In this document: piece by piece, positions 16,704 through 25,634 of the stretch
How the letters are laid out: the number at the start of each line of letters is the position of its first letter
Position numbering within the stretch: position 1 is the stretch's first letter
NCBI GenBank assembly: GCA_016184115.1
Contig: JACPDH010000060.1
Coordinates: forward strand, 1 to 33,965
Direction: 5' to 3'
Source: Acidobacteriota bacterium
GTDB lineage: Bacteria; Acidobacteriota; Thermoanaerobaculia; Gp7-AA8
Length of the DNA: 33,965 nucleotides
Program-made: the position numbers and the translations under genes
Notes under the pieces: model-generated
Database searches by the model: none
What the model was told of the DNA's origin: nothing
What the model saw: the letters and a program-made list of their open reading frames with translations, nothing else

Positions 16704-17297
16704 ATGACCGCTGCGCCCCTCGCGAACCTGATCAACGAGCTCTCCAGGCTTCCCGGGATCGGGGCGAAGAGCGCGTCGCGGCTCGCCTACCACCTGCTCA
16801 AGCGGCCGGCGGTGGAAGCCGAAGCGCTCGCGCACGCGATCCTCGAGGTCAAGGAGAAGATTCATCGCTGCGGGGTCTGCAACAACATGACCGACGTCGA
16901 GCCGTGCTCGATCTGCTCGGACGCGCGGCGCGACCCTTCGATTCTCTGCGTCGTCGAAGAGGCGTTCAACATCCCGACGGTCGAGGCGACGCGCGACTTC
17001 CGCGGCCTCTACCACGTACTTCTCGGCTCGCTCTCTCCGCTCAAGGGGATCGGGCCTGACGACATCGACGTGGCCGGCGTTGTGAGGCGAGCTCGGAGCG
17101 GCTCGATCCGCGAAGTGATCCTGGCGACCAACCCGAATGTTGAAGGGGAGACGACGGCGCTTTACGTCGCGCAGCAGCTTCGCGGCCTCGAGGTTCGCGT
17201 CACGCGGCTCGCATTCGGACTGCCGGTGGGCGGCGACCTCGAGTATGCCGACCAGGTGACGATGGCGAAAGCGCTCGAAGGGCGGCGCGAAATCTGA
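16704..17297 (+). CDS. recR: Recombination mediator protein RecR
   Basis: The protein has 197 residues, the usual length. It has the N-terminal helix-hairpin-helix (LPGIGAKSA), a four-Cys zinc finger (C56, C59, C68, C71), a Toprim core starting at ILCVVEE and GSLSPLKGIGPDDI, and the C-terminal TRLAFGLPVGGDLEYAD block. With RecF and RecO it loads RecA on gapped DNA. It is third in the dnaX-ebfC-recR cluster but separated from ebfC by 147 nt of repeat-bearing AT-rich sequence, so it may have its own promoter. Confidence 0.96.
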   Translation: MTAAPLANLINELSRLPGIGAKSASRLAYHLLKRPAVEAEALAHAILEVKEKIHRCGVCNNMTDVEPCSICSDARRDPSILCVVEEAFNIPTVEATRDFRGLYHVLLGSLSPLKGIGPDDIDVAGVVRRARSGSIREVILATNPNVEGETTALYVAQQLRGLEVRVTRLAFGLPVGGDLEYADQVTMAKALEGRREI

Positions 17298-17304
17298 CGG
17301 CGCG

Positions 17305-17345
17305 CGGCGCGGAAGCGACGTTCTTCCTTAGTCTTCGCCGCGCCG
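17305..17345 (+). terminator. Possible terminator hairpin after recR
   Basis: CGGCGCG at 17305-17311 pairs with CGCGCCG at 17339-17345, and GAAG/CTTC extends the pairing inside. No clean T-run follows, so the terminator function is uncertain. Confidence 0.35.
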
Positions 17346-17400
17346 TTGTGCTATACATTAGTCCTTTAATTCGCCTTGCATGGATTGATGGATTGACTGA

Positions 17401-17892
17401 ATGGCCGATCTAGTGATGTATGAGGAGGAGTACCAGCAGATCAAGGAGATCCTTGCTCGGCTGCAGAGCGACTCCAACTCCAAAATCGTATTTCTCGTCG
17501 ACAAAAACGGTCAGCAGATCGCTGCGCACGGCGACATGCACGGGGTCGACGCGACTTCCCTCGCTTCGCTCACCGCGGGTAACGTCGCGGCAACCGATGG
17601 ACTCGCAAAGTTGATTGGCGAGAAGGAGTTCTCGATCCTCTTCCACGAAGGGGAGCGCGACAACATCCATATCTCGCTCGTCGCCCAGCGCGTGATCCTC
17701 GTCGTCATTTTCGACGAGCGCTCCTCCCTCGGGCTCGTCCGGCTTCGGGTGAAAAAGGCCTCACAAGAGCTCGAGAAGACGTTCGAGGTCATCGTGACCA
17801 AGGCAGCCGCCGATCAAAGCAGGGAGGGACGATTCGAATCTCCCTTCGCCGAGATCACCGACGAGGACATCGACAGCCTCTTCAGCGAGTAG
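17401..17892 (+). CDS. mglB: MglB-like Roadblock/LC7 GTPase-activating protein
   Basis: The protein has 163 residues with the single Roadblock/LC7 fold: a long first helix (YQQIKEILARL), then KIVFLVDKNGQQIA, an Ala/Thr-rich helix, and the strand pair NIHISLVAQRVILVVIF. The length and the partner gene match MglB, the dimeric GAP of the small GTPase MglA that sets cell polarity in Myxococcus and Thermus. mglA starts 59 nt downstream on the same strand. Acidic C-terminal residues follow the domain. No RBS stands out. Confidence 0.92.
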   Translation: MADLVMYEEEYQQIKEILARLQSDSNSKIVFLVDKNGQQIAAHGDMHGVDATSLASLTAGNVAATDGLAKLIGEKEFSILFHEGERDNIHISLVAQRVILVVIFDERSSLGLVRLRVKKASQELEKTFEVIVTKAAADQSREGRFESPFAEITDEDIDSLFSE

Positions 17893-17951
17893 ACGCCGAC
17901 GCAATCGGCAGCCCGGACATGGCAATCCATCGATAGCGGCGACTTCGAACA

Positions 17952-18536
17952 GTGACATTCATCAACTACGCGGCACGCGAGATCAACTGCAAGATCGTCT
18001 ACTACGGGCCCGGCCTGTGCGGTAAGACGACGAATCTGCAGTGGATCTACGACAAGACGAATCCGCAGGCAAAAGGGAAGCTGATCTCCCTTGCCACGGA
18101 GACCGACCGCACGTTGTTTTTCGATTTCCTGCCGCTCGACCTCGGCACCGTGAAAGGCTTCAAGACCCGCTTTCACCTTTACACCGTCCCCGGTCAGGTC
18201 TTTTATGACGCTTCCCGCAAACTGATCCTCAAAGGGGTCGACGGAGTGGTCTTCGTGGCCGACTCGCAGGAGCCCAGGATGGACTCCAACATCGAGTCGC
18301 TACAGAACCTGGAAAAGAACCTCAAGGAACAGGGCTACGACCTGAACACGATCCCCTACGTGCTTCAGTTCAACAAACGCGACCTGCCGACAGCTCTTCC
18401 GGTCGAGGACATGTACCGACAGCTCAACTACAAGGGCGAGCCGACGTTCGAGGCGGTCGCGATGAACGGAACCGGCGTCTTCGACACGCTGAAGGCCGTC
18501 GCGAAGCTGGTTCTCACCGAGCTCAAGAAGAAGTAG
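17952..18536 (+). CDS. mglA: MglA-like Ras-type GTPase
   Basis: The protein has 194 residues, nearly collinear with Myxococcus MglA as I remember it. The start is GTG, read as the usual M(S/T)FINY N-terminus. The P-loop is [10 protein letters not shown] (19-28), the switch region is [12 protein letters not shown], the G3 motif is TVPGQ instead of DTAGQ as usual for this family, and G4 is NKRD. MglA-GTP marks a cell pole and directs motility or secretion machinery; MglB, encoded just upstream, stimulates its hydrolysis. No motility genes are visible here, so the effector is unknown. yvcK follows after 15 nt. Confidence 0.95.
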   Translation: MTFINYAAREINCKIVYYGPGLCGKTTNLQWIYDKTNPQAKGKLISLATETDRTLFFDFLPLDLGTVKGFKTRFHLYTVPGQVFYDASRKLILKGVDGVVFVADSQEPRMDSNIESLQNLEKNLKEQGYDLNTIPYVLQFNKRDLPTALPVEDMYRQLNYKGEPTFEAVAMNGTGVFDTLKAVAKLVLTELKKK

Positions 18537-18551
18537 CGCTTCTTTTCACTC

Positions 18552-19541
18552 ATGAACGTCGTCGCCATTGGCGGAGGCACCGGTCTTTCGACATTGCTCC
18601 GGGGGCTGAAGACGCGCGTCGGCGCGGCCGCGTCGCCTTCGATCTCTTCACTCAGCGCAATCGTCACCGTCACCGATGAAGGGGGAAGCTCCGGCATCCT
18701 GCGCAAGGAGCTCGGCATGTTGCCACCGGGCGACATCCGCAACTGCATCATCGCGCTCGCGCAGGAGGAGCGTCTTCTCTCGCAGCTTTTCGCCTACCGC
18801 TTCGGCTCGGAGGCAGTGCAGGGACACTCGTTCGGGAACCTCGCCCTTGCGGCCCTCACGCGGATTACCGGCAGCTTCGACAAGGCGATTCTCGCCGTTT
18901 CGGAAGTGCTCCGCGTGAACGGCGCTATTTTTCCGTCGACGCTCGCTGACGTGCGCGTCCGCGCGACATGCGCCGATGGCACTGAGCTCGTGGGCGAGCT
19001 CGCGATCAGCGGCGACCCGACCGAGCCTTTGCGTCCGAGGCCGGAGCACGCGCGGATCGTCCACCTCGCAATCGACCCACCAGACGCCGAGCCGATCCCC
19101 GAAGCGCTCGCGGCGATCGACGCCGCGGAGCTGATTCTCATCGGGCCCGGATCGCTCTACACCTCGATCCTCCCGAACCTCGTGATCTGCGGACTCGCCG
19201 ACGCCATCGCACGATCACGCGCACGCCGCGTTTACATCTGCAACGTGATGACCCAACCTGGCGAGACCGATGGGTACAGCGCCGAAGAGCATCTCGCCAC
19301 GATCCTCGATCACGCCGGCCCGATCGTCGACGTGATGATCGTGAATGACCGGCGCCCGTCCGACCGAACGCTCGAAGCCTACGCCTCACAACATCAGCAC
19401 CCCGTGGCCTACGACCCGCTCGCCGTCCAGGCGCTCGGCGTCCGCCCCTTCCTCGCCGACATTATCTCGGAGGGGAACTATGTCCGGCACGACTCCGCGG
19501 CGCTGGCCGAGACAGTGTTCAGGCTGGCAGAGACGCGCTGA
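18552..19541 (+). CDS. yvcK: YvcK/CofD-like protein (gluconeogenesis factor family)
   Basis: The protein has 329 residues. It has the family signatures GGGTGLSTLLRGLK at the N-terminus, VTVTDEGGSSGILR, PPGDIRNC, IGPGSLYTSILPNL and the C-terminal NVMTQPGETDGY. YvcK proteins bind UDP-sugars and influence cell wall synthesis and growth on gluconeogenic substrates. In Firmicutes the gene sits with rapZ and whiA, which are absent here. It is probably co-transcribed with mglA (15-nt gap). Confidence 0.92.
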   Translation: MNVVAIGGGTGLSTLLRGLKTRVGAAASPSISSLSAIVTVTDEGGSSGILRKELGMLPPGDIRNCIIALAQEERLLSQLFAYRFGSEAVQGHSFGNLALAALTRITGSFDKAILAVSEVLRVNGAIFPSTLADVRVRATCADGTELVGELAISGDPTEPLRPRPEHARIVHLAIDPPDAEPIPEALAAIDAAELILIGPGSLYTSILPNLVICGLADAIARSRARRVYICNVMTQPGETDGYSAEEHLATILDHAGPIVDVMIVNDRRPSDRTLEAYASQHQHPVAYDPLAVQALGVRPFLADIISEGNYVRHDSAALAETVFRLAETR

Positions 19542-19543
19542 AC

Positions 19544-19575
19544 AGCAGGCCCATAGCCACGGGCCCAGGCCTGCT
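19544..19575. terminator. Hairpin between convergent yvcK and lysAC
   Basis: AGCAGGCC (19544-19551) pairs with GGCCTGCT (19568-19575) across a 16-nt loop, directly between the two stop codons. There is no T-run on either side, so this is only a possible bidirectional terminator. Confidence 0.4.
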
Positions 19576-22047
19576 TCAGCTAAGCAGCAGCTCTGCCGCC
19601 GGTTCGCGCAGGTTGTAGCTCGAGCTCATCGCGCGTCCGTACGCACCCGCGTTGGCAATGAGGAGGACATCGCCTTCGCGCGGCTCCGGCATCGCCCGCT
19701 CGCTCCCTAACAGATCGCCCGACTCGCAGATCGGGCCGACGACGGTGACTGAAGAGTCCGCCACCTCGCCTGCGCGGGAGAGGTTCACGATCTCGTGCCA
19801 GGCGCCGTAGAGCGCGGGTCGGATGAGCGAGTTCATCCCCGTGTCGACGCCCGCATAGAGCGTCTCACCCTTACCCTTCAGCTGCGTGACGGTCGTCAGC
19901 AACACACCTGCGCGCGCGACGAGATACCTCCCCGGCTCGATCCAGAGATCGAGCTTCGGCCAGGCCGATCGGAGCTCCGCGATGCCGCGGCCGATCGCAC
20001 CGAGGTCGAGCTCGGTCCCGTCGTGCGCATCGGGCACGCCGAGGCCTCCGCCAATGTCGATGATGCGAACGTCCGGAAACCGTGCGGCGAGACCGGCGAG
20101 ACGCTCGTCGAGCTCCTCCAGCGGCACGCCGAATTTCGAGAACTGTCCCGCGGTGCGCACGTGCGCGTGATGACCGCGCCCTTTGCCGAGGTCGACGCGA
20201 ACGAAGAGCTTGCGGTCGCGGAACAGTTCGGGCCACGCGCGCATCGGATGCAGGTTGTCGAGCGTCAGACGGATCCCGCGCTCGAGCGCGTCCGCGTATT
20301 CGTGACGCGGGGCGAAGTTAGGCGTGAAGAGGATCCGATCGAGATCGATCCCAGGAATCAGCTCGAGCACGCGCGCGACCTCCCCGGGCGATACACACTC
20401 GAAGCCGATCCCCGCGCGCTCGAAGCGTTGCAGGATTCCTGGGTGAGGGTTCGCCTTCATCGCGAAGAGGACGCGGTCGATTCCGTCGATGGCGCGAACT
20501 CGTGCCGCGGCCTCGTCGAGCGACCGGCCATCGTAGACATACCGCGGGCTCGCCTCGCGCGCGACCTCGAGTAGTTCCTGCCGGCGCTGCATCCACCACG
20601 GCTCCGATGCAGCGACGGTATCAGTTGCCCCTTCGGAGAGCTCGCGCCACGTCGGCCCGAAGACCGACGCACGCCGTCCGATGAGCAAATGGTGAAGGTC
20701 GCGCGCGAGTCGTTCCGCGTCGCCCTCGTCGACGACAAACGAAAGATTCAGGTCGCTCGCAGCCTGCGAAACGAGGTGGAGACGCAACTCGGAGAAGATC
20801 TCGAGCGCAGGACCGAGCCTGGGGAGGATCGAGCGGATGCGGCGGCCGACGAGGCTGACCGCAGCGCAGCCGGTCACGAAGCTGGCGCGGCAGAGCGGCG
20901 CAAGATCGGCCGCAAGCCCGTCGAGCACTCCAGGCGTGATCGCATTCGCCGTCGGATCGAGCGTCACGGTGACGTTCGTCTCCGAGGTCGATACGAGGTC
21001 GATCGAGAGTCCTCGTCTCTTGAAGCACTCGAACGCGTCGGCAAGGAAGCCAACCTGCTGCCACATGCCGATCGTCTCCATCGACACGAGCGTGATCCCT
21101 TGTTTCACCGACACCGCCTTCACCTGCGGCACGTCGGCGCCGACGGGGCCTATCACTGTTCCGGCAAAGCCTGGACGGCCGGTGCAGAGCACGCGGAGCG
21201 GAATCTTTTGCGCGCGTGCCGGAGCGATGGCGCGCGGATGGAGCACTTTCGCTCCGGTCGTCGCGATCTCCTGTGCCTCGTCATAGTCGAGGTGCTCGAG
21301 AAGGCGTGCGTCGGGAACGACGCGCGGGTCGGCAGAGAACATGCCCGGAACGTCGGTCCAGATCTCGACGCGCCTGGCAGAGAGCTTGGCGCCGAAGTAC
21401 GACGCGGAGGTGTCAGACCCGCCACGCCCGAGGATCACGGTCTCGCCGTTTGCATTGCTCGCAATGAAGCCTTGCGTCACGAGAAGCGAACCGCGCAGCG
21501 CCATCCTTTCGTCGAGCGCCGGGTCGGCATCGAATGCGCACTGCGCCGAAAGGAAGAGGCTCGCGTCGCTCGCGTTCCTGGCTGGCGTCGATACGAGTAG
21601 CTCGCGCGCGTCGACCCATACGGCAGGGAGGCCGCGCGACTCGAGGTAGGCGGCGCCTAGTCTGGTCGCCATGATCTCGCCTAACGCCATCAGCCGCGCA
21701 TGGATGCGCGGACTCGCTTCGCCGAGTAATTGAATCCCCGTGGCAATCTGGCGGAGCTCGGCGAATTCGTGCCCGAGGAGTGCGTCGGCATCGACGCCGA
21801 GGCCGGCGGCGAGCGTCCGGTGCGCCGACTCGATCGCGTCGAGTGACTCGGAAAGATCCTCCGACGCGGCGCGCGTCGCGATTGATTCGAGGCGGTTCGA
21901 GATTCCTGCGAGTGCGGAGTGAACGACGAGGACGCGCTCCCCTTCCCGTATCGCATTGGTGGCCGTCTCCGCGATGAACGCCCAGTTCGGCGCCGTCGAC
22001 ACGCTCGTGCCGCCAAACTTCAGGACGATCCAGCCGGGGGACGACAT
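19576..22047 (-). CDS. lysAC: Bifunctional aspartate kinase / diaminopimelate decarboxylase
   Basis: The protein has 823 residues and fuses the first and last dedicated steps of lysine synthesis. The N-terminal half is aspartokinase (VLKFGGTSV at residue 8, FIASNANGETVILGRGGSD, then ACT domains near 310-450 with SVKQGITLVSMET). The C-terminal half, from about 500, is a PLP-dependent alanine-racemase-fold decarboxylase (AMKANPHPGIL with the PLP Lys, IDIGGGLGVPD, EPGRYLVARAG, GPICESGDLL). I place the start at 22047, where the aspartokinase begins. The frame is open to 22251, but that extension translates the heptad repeat. No Shine-Dalgarno precedes this ATG. Similar fusions are known in Xanthomonadaceae. 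No other lys gene is present nearby. Confidence 0.95.
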   Translation of the reverse strand: MSSPGWIVLKFGGTSVSTAPNWAFIAETATNAIREGERVLVVHSALAGISNRLESIATRAASEDLSESLDAIESAHRTLAAGLGVDADALLGHEFAELRQIATGIQLLGEASPRIHARLMALGEIMATRLGAAYLESRGLPAVWVDARELLVSTPARNASDASLFLSAQCAFDADPALDERMALRGSLLVTQGFIASNANGETVILGRGGSDTSASYFGAKLSARRVEIWTDVPGMFSADPRVVPDARLLEHLDYDEAQEIATTGAKVLHPRAIAPARAQKIPLRVLCTGRPGFAGTVIGPVGADVPQVKAVSVKQGITLVSMETIGMWQQVGFLADAFECFKRRGLSIDLVSTSETNVTVTLDPTANAITPGVLDGLAADLAPLCRASFVTGCAAVSLVGRRIRSILPRLGPALEIFSELRLHLVSQAASDLNLSFVVDEGDAERLARDLHHLLIGRRASVFGPTWRELSEGATDTVAASEPWWMQRRQELLEVAREASPRYVYDGRSLDEAAARVRAIDGIDRVLFAMKANPHPGILQRFERAGIGFECVSPGEVARVLELIPGIDLDRILFTPNFAPRHEYADALERGIRLTLDNLHPMRAWPELFRDRKLFVRVDLGKGRGHHAHVRTAGQFSKFGVPLEELDERLAGLAARFPDVRIIDIGGGLGVPDAHDGTELDLGAIGRGIAELRSAWPKLDLWIEPGRYLVARAGVLLTTVTQLKGKGETLYAGVDTGMNSLIRPALYGAWHEIVNLSRAGEVADSSVTVVGPICESGDLLGSERAMPEPREGDVLLIANAGAYGRAMSSSYNLREPAAELLLS

Positions 22048-22071
22048 GCTTTGGGGGGAGAGGATAGCTCG

Positions 22072-22270
22072 GAAGTACCGAATGCGGAATGCGGAATGCG
22101 GAATGCGGAAACCGAAATGAAAAGTGAAAAGGTAAGGCTGACTCGCGAAGCGTGAAGCGCGTCGTTCAGTGCACTCGAGCCCGCCGATGCGGCACTTCGT
22201 CGCTTCCCATTCCTCACTAGGCATTCTTGGTTTCAGATTCCCCTTCCGCACTCCGCATTCCGCATTCCAT
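22072..22270. repeat. Paired heptad arrays (element 6) between lysAC and yciH
   Basis: Left: GAA at 22080, 22087, 22094, 22101 and 22108 (unit GAATGCG four times in tandem), then less regular GAA at 22119 and 22126. Right: TTC at 22210, 22224, 22232, 22238, 22244, 22258 and 22265, period mostly 7 with ATTCCGC-type units that are the reverse complement of the left unit. It spans most of the 242-nt gap between the divergent starts, so both promoters lie in or beside it. Confidence 0.75.
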
Positions 22271-22289
22271 CTCGTGCTAGTCTGCTATC

Positions 22290-22616
22290 GTGTCCAAACT
22301 CGTCTACACGACCGACCCCGCGCTCGCGAAGAAGTTGCGAGACGAGGGCGAGATGCCGGTGCTGCGTGATCTCGCGCCGGCCGAGCAGACGATCCGCGTG
22401 ACGATCGACCGGAAGCGGCGCAATGGCAAGAGCGTGACCGTCGCCGCAGGCTTCGAACTGACTCCGACATCGCTCACGAAGCTCGCCAGTCAGTTGAAGA
22501 CGCGCTGCGCGGCTGGCGGTCGCGCGAAGCAGGGCGAGATCGAGCTGCAGGGAGAGCACGCCGACCTCGTCGTTGCGCTGCTCACCGGCCTCGGCTATCG
22601 CGTGAAAAAGGGCTGA
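22290..22616 (+). CDS. yciH: YciH/SUI1 family translation factor homolog
   Basis: The protein has 108 residues starting with GTG. It is the bacterial homolog of eukaryotic eIF1 (SUI1 fold): RVTIDRKRRNGKSVTVAAGFE, then the basic turn and KTRCAAGGRAKQGEIELQG, then GYRVKKG at the C-terminus. It is thought to influence start-site selection on the 30S subunit, though the bacterial role is weakly established. It is flanked by repeat element 6 upstream and a 180-nt gap before glmU, in which I see no clear promoter. Confidence 0.93.
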   Translation: MSKLVYTTDPALAKKLRDEGEMPVLRDLAPAEQTIRVTIDRKRRNGKSVTVAAGFELTPTSLTKLASQLKTRCAAGGRAKQGEIELQGEHADLVVALLTGLGYRVKKG

Positions 22617-22796
22617 GACCGGTCCGTCGCAAAGCACCTGAATCTCTCGGCCAGTCGCCCGAGCCTCGTGCTCCACCCCGCCTTGTCGTCGCCGCTCGCA
22701 TTTCGTCACCTGCCTGCAATACCCTCTGACCTTTGGCGTATCACCTGCCTTCGCACCCTGCTGTAAGATTGCCTCACTTTTCGCACAGGCACGAAC

Positions 22797-24191
22797 ATGA
22801 GCGAACGAAGACTGGAAGTCGTGATCCTGGCCGCAGGCCAGGGCAAGCGGATGAAGTCGAAGCGGATCAAGGTGCTCCACCGTGCCGCGGGTCGCGCACT
22901 CGTCGATTATGTGCTCGACATGTCGCTCGCACTTTCGGGGCACGCGCCGGTGATGGTGGTCGGCCACGATCGTGAGGCGGTCGTCGCTCACTGCAGTGAT
23001 CGCGCGCGCTTCGCAACGCAGGAACAACAACTCGGCACGGGGCACGCGGTGCTCCAGGCGGTCAAGCTCCTCGGTGACCTCCGTGGCGCGGACGTGCTCG
23101 TGTTGTCGGGGGACGTTCCACTCACGCGGCCGGAGACGCTACGGGCGCTTCTCGACGAGCACCTCTCACGCGCGCATGGCGTGTCGATGATGACGATGAT
23201 GCTCGACGACGCAGGATCGTATGGCCGCATCGTCCGCGGCCCTGAGGGGAACGTCGAGCGAATCGTCGAAGCGAAGGATGCGTCCGCGGCCGAGCTGAGA
23301 GTTCGCGAGGTCAACGCGGGTATCTATGTCTTCCGCGGCGAGGAACTCGAACGCGATCTCGCCTCACTCTCCGCGACCAACGCGCAGGGCGAGTACTACC
23401 TAACTGACGCCATCGCCACGGCACGACGCCGGAAGGAGTCCGTCGGCGCGCTGATTGCCGAGCCGATCGAGGCGCTCGGTGTGAACTCACGCGCCGACCT
23501 CGCACATGTCGAACGGGAGCTCGTCCGCCGCGCCATCGCGCGCCTGATGTCCGAAGGCGTCACGTTCCGCAACCCCGACAGCGTCACGATCGACGCGCAG
23601 GTTCGCATCGGTCAGGACACCGTCGTCTACCCCTTCGCCGTGCTCGAAGGGGAGACCGTCATCGGTAGTGACTGCGTTGTCGGCCCCGGCGTGCACCTTA
23701 AAGGGTGCCGCATCGGCAACGGCGTCGAGATCAGGACCGGCACTGTCGCGGAGGACTCGACCGTCGCCGATGGCGCCACGGTTGGGCCTTACGCCCACCT
23801 GCGTGGCGGAACCGTCCTCGGCGAAAAGGTCAAAGTCGGCAACTTCGTGGAGACCAAGAAGGCGGTCTTCGGCAAGGGAGCGAAGGCGTCGCACCTTTCG
23901 TACGTCGGCGATGCAGAGATTGGCGCCGACTGCAACATCGGCGCGGGAACGATCACGTGCAACTACGACGGCGTTCAGAAGCACAAGACTGTGCTCGAAG
24001 ACGGCGTATTCATCGGCTCCGACACGCAACTCGTGGCCCCGATTCGTGTCGGCAATGGCGCCTACGTCGGCGCAGGTTCGACGATCACCAAAGACGTGCC
24101 TGCCGGCGCCCTCGCGTTGACGAGAACACCGCAACGGACCATCGAGGGATGGGCCGCACGAAGGCGGTTGGAGCGGGCTGCGAAAAAGTGA
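22797..24191 (+). CDS. glmU: Bifunctional UDP-N-acetylglucosamine pyrophosphorylase / glucosamine-1-phosphate N-acetyltransferase
   Basis: The protein has 464 residues, matching full-length GlmU. The N-terminal uridylyltransferase has ILAAGQGKRMKS (family consensus has GxGTRM; here K replaces T), QQLGTGHAV, LSGDVPLT, YGRIVR and NAGIYVF. The C-terminal left-handed beta-helix acetyltransferase has hexapeptide repeats and the CoA-binding block GAGTITCNYDG, ending with TRTPQRTIEGW. It makes UDP-GlcNAc for peptidoglycan and lipopolysaccharide. The next gene starts 24 nt later. Confidence 0.95.
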   Translation: MSERRLEVVILAAGQGKRMKSKRIKVLHRAAGRALVDYVLDMSLALSGHAPVMVVGHDREAVVAHCSDRARFATQEQQLGTGHAVLQAVKLLGDLRGADVLVLSGDVPLTRPETLRALLDEHLSRAHGVSMMTMMLDDAGSYGRIVRGPEGNVERIVEAKDASAAELRVREVNAGIYVFRGEELERDLASLSATNAQGEYYLTDAIATARRRKESVGALIAEPIEALGVNSRADLAHVERELVRRAIARLMSEGVTFRNPDSVTIDAQVRIGQDTVVYPFAVLEGETVIGSDCVVGPGVHLKGCRIGNGVEIRTGTVAEDSTVADGATVGPYAHLRGGTVLGEKVKVGNFVETKKAVFGKGAKASHLSYVGDAEIGADCNIGAGTITCNYDGVQKHKTVLEDGVFIGSDTQLVAPIRVGNGAYVGAGSTITKDVPAGALALTRTPQRTIEGWAARRRLERAAKK

Positions 24192-24215
24192 CTGTATCCC
24201 GGGGGCTGATCCCAG

Positions 24216-25628
24216 ATGTCCAATAAGCCGTACGATCTCGTTGTCATCGGTGCAGGACCGGCGGGAGTGTCGGGAGCCGCGACCGCGGCCTCATTCGGGC
24301 GGCGCGTCGCACTGATCGAGCGCGACCCTGCTATCGGTGGTGCCGGAATCAATACCGGCACGATTCCATCGAAAACGCTTCGAGAGACGGCGCTCACGCT
24401 TTCGGGGATCCGAGCCCGAAAGCTGCAGATCGACCTCGTGCTGCGGCAGGAAGCGACGATCGCCGACCTGATGCGGCACGAGCGATCAGTGACCGAAAGC
24501 GCGCGCAATCTCCAGCTTCACCGCCTCCGCCATTTCGACGTCGATCTGCTTTACGGCACCGCGAGCTTCGTCGAGCCACACACGGTCAAGGTTAGTCTGC
24601 GCGGAGGAAGCGAGCTGCTGCTCCGCGCAACGAATTTCCTCATCGCGTGCGGCTCCTCGCCTTACCGCCCTCCCGAGTTCCCGTTCGAGGATGACCGCAT
24701 TCACGACTCGGACGAGATTCTCGACCTGGGGAGAATTCCACGAAGTCTCGCGGTCATCGGTGCCGGGGTGATCGGCTGCGAGTACGCATGCACGTTTGCG
24801 GCGCTCGGAACGCGCGTCTGGCTCATCGACAGCCGCTCCGAACTGATGCCGTTTCTCGATCGAGACGTCGCCCGGACGCTCGAGCTCGCGATGGAGCACA
24901 ACGGCGTCGAGCTCGTCTGGAACGAGAAGGTCGCCTCCTGCTCCACTCCCGATGGCGACGAGGTGGTTCTCACCCTCTCCTCGGGACGGAAGATCTTCGC
25001 CGAAGGTGTTCTCGTCGCAGCGGGCCGTACGAGCAACACCGACTCGCTCAATCTTGCGGCCGCAGGCATCAGCCCCGGAAAGCGTGGCGTTTTGAGCGTC
25101 AACGCCTCGTACGAAACGGAAGCTCCTCATATCTACGCCGCGGGCGACGTCATCGGCTTCCCCGCGCTCGCATCGACGAGCATCGAGCAGGCGCGCGTCG
25201 CGATCTGTCACGCGTTCAATCTCGGCTTCGAGAACGAGCTCCCTCACCTTCTGCCGGCCGGCATCTACACGATCCCGGAGGTCAGCGCCCTCGGTGAGAC
25301 CGAGCAGTCACTCAGAGAGCTTGGCATCGAGTACGTCGTTGGCCGCGCGACGTTCATGGATAACCCTCGCGGCAAGATCATCGGCGAAGAGACGGGCTTT
25401 CTGAAACTGATCTTCCGTGCCGACGATATGAAGCTCCTCGGGGCACACGTGATCGGCGAGGAGGCCACGGAGTTGATTCACATCGGCCTCATGGCGATGC
25501 TCTCCGGGTCGGGCGCCGACCTGTTCAATCAGGCCTGCTTCAACTACCCGACCCTTGGCGACCTCTACAAATACGCCACGTACGACGCGATGATGCGAAG
25601 AGAGATGTTGCGAGGAGGACGGGACTGA
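24216..25628 (+). CDS. sthA: Soluble pyridine nucleotide transhydrogenase-like flavoprotein
   Basis: The protein has 470 residues in the class I pyridine nucleotide-disulfide oxidoreductase fold. It has the FAD-binding GAGPAGVSGA, the second GxGxxG at GAGVIGCEYA, the FAD contact YAAGDVIG and a C-terminal dimerisation domain. The motif after the first FAD strand reads GGAGINTGTIPSKTLRE. The GTIPSK form marks transhydrogenases rather than lipoamide dehydrogenase, but here even the first Cys position is Gly, so no redox disulfide is possible. It should exchange hydride between NADPH and NAD. The presence of both NAD- and NADP-type glutamate dehydrogenases in the window fits a need for cofactor balancing, which is my inference. 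Confidence 0.88.
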   Translation: MSNKPYDLVVIGAGPAGVSGAATAASFGRRVALIERDPAIGGAGINTGTIPSKTLRETALTLSGIRARKLQIDLVLRQEATIADLMRHERSVTESARNLQLHRLRHFDVDLLYGTASFVEPHTVKVSLRGGSELLLRATNFLIACGSSPYRPPEFPFEDDRIHDSDEILDLGRIPRSLAVIGAGVIGCEYACTFAALGTRVWLIDSRSELMPFLDRDVARTLELAMEHNGVELVWNEKVASCSTPDGDEVVLTLSSGRKIFAEGVLVAAGRTSNTDSLNLAAAGISPGKRGVLSVNASYETEAPHIYAAGDVIGFPALASTSIEQARVAICHAFNLGFENELPHLLPAGIYTIPEVSALGETEQSLRELGIEYVVGRATFMDNPRGKIIGEETGFLKLIFRADDMKLLGAHVIGEEATELIHIGLMAMLSGSGADLFNQACFNYPTLGDLYKYATYDAMMRREMLRGGRD

Positions 25629-25634
25629 GAGAAC

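Noticed and set aside
22072-22270. CRISPR array
   Set aside because: The period is 7 nt, there are no conserved repeats of 24-40 nt, no spacers of constant length and no cas genes.
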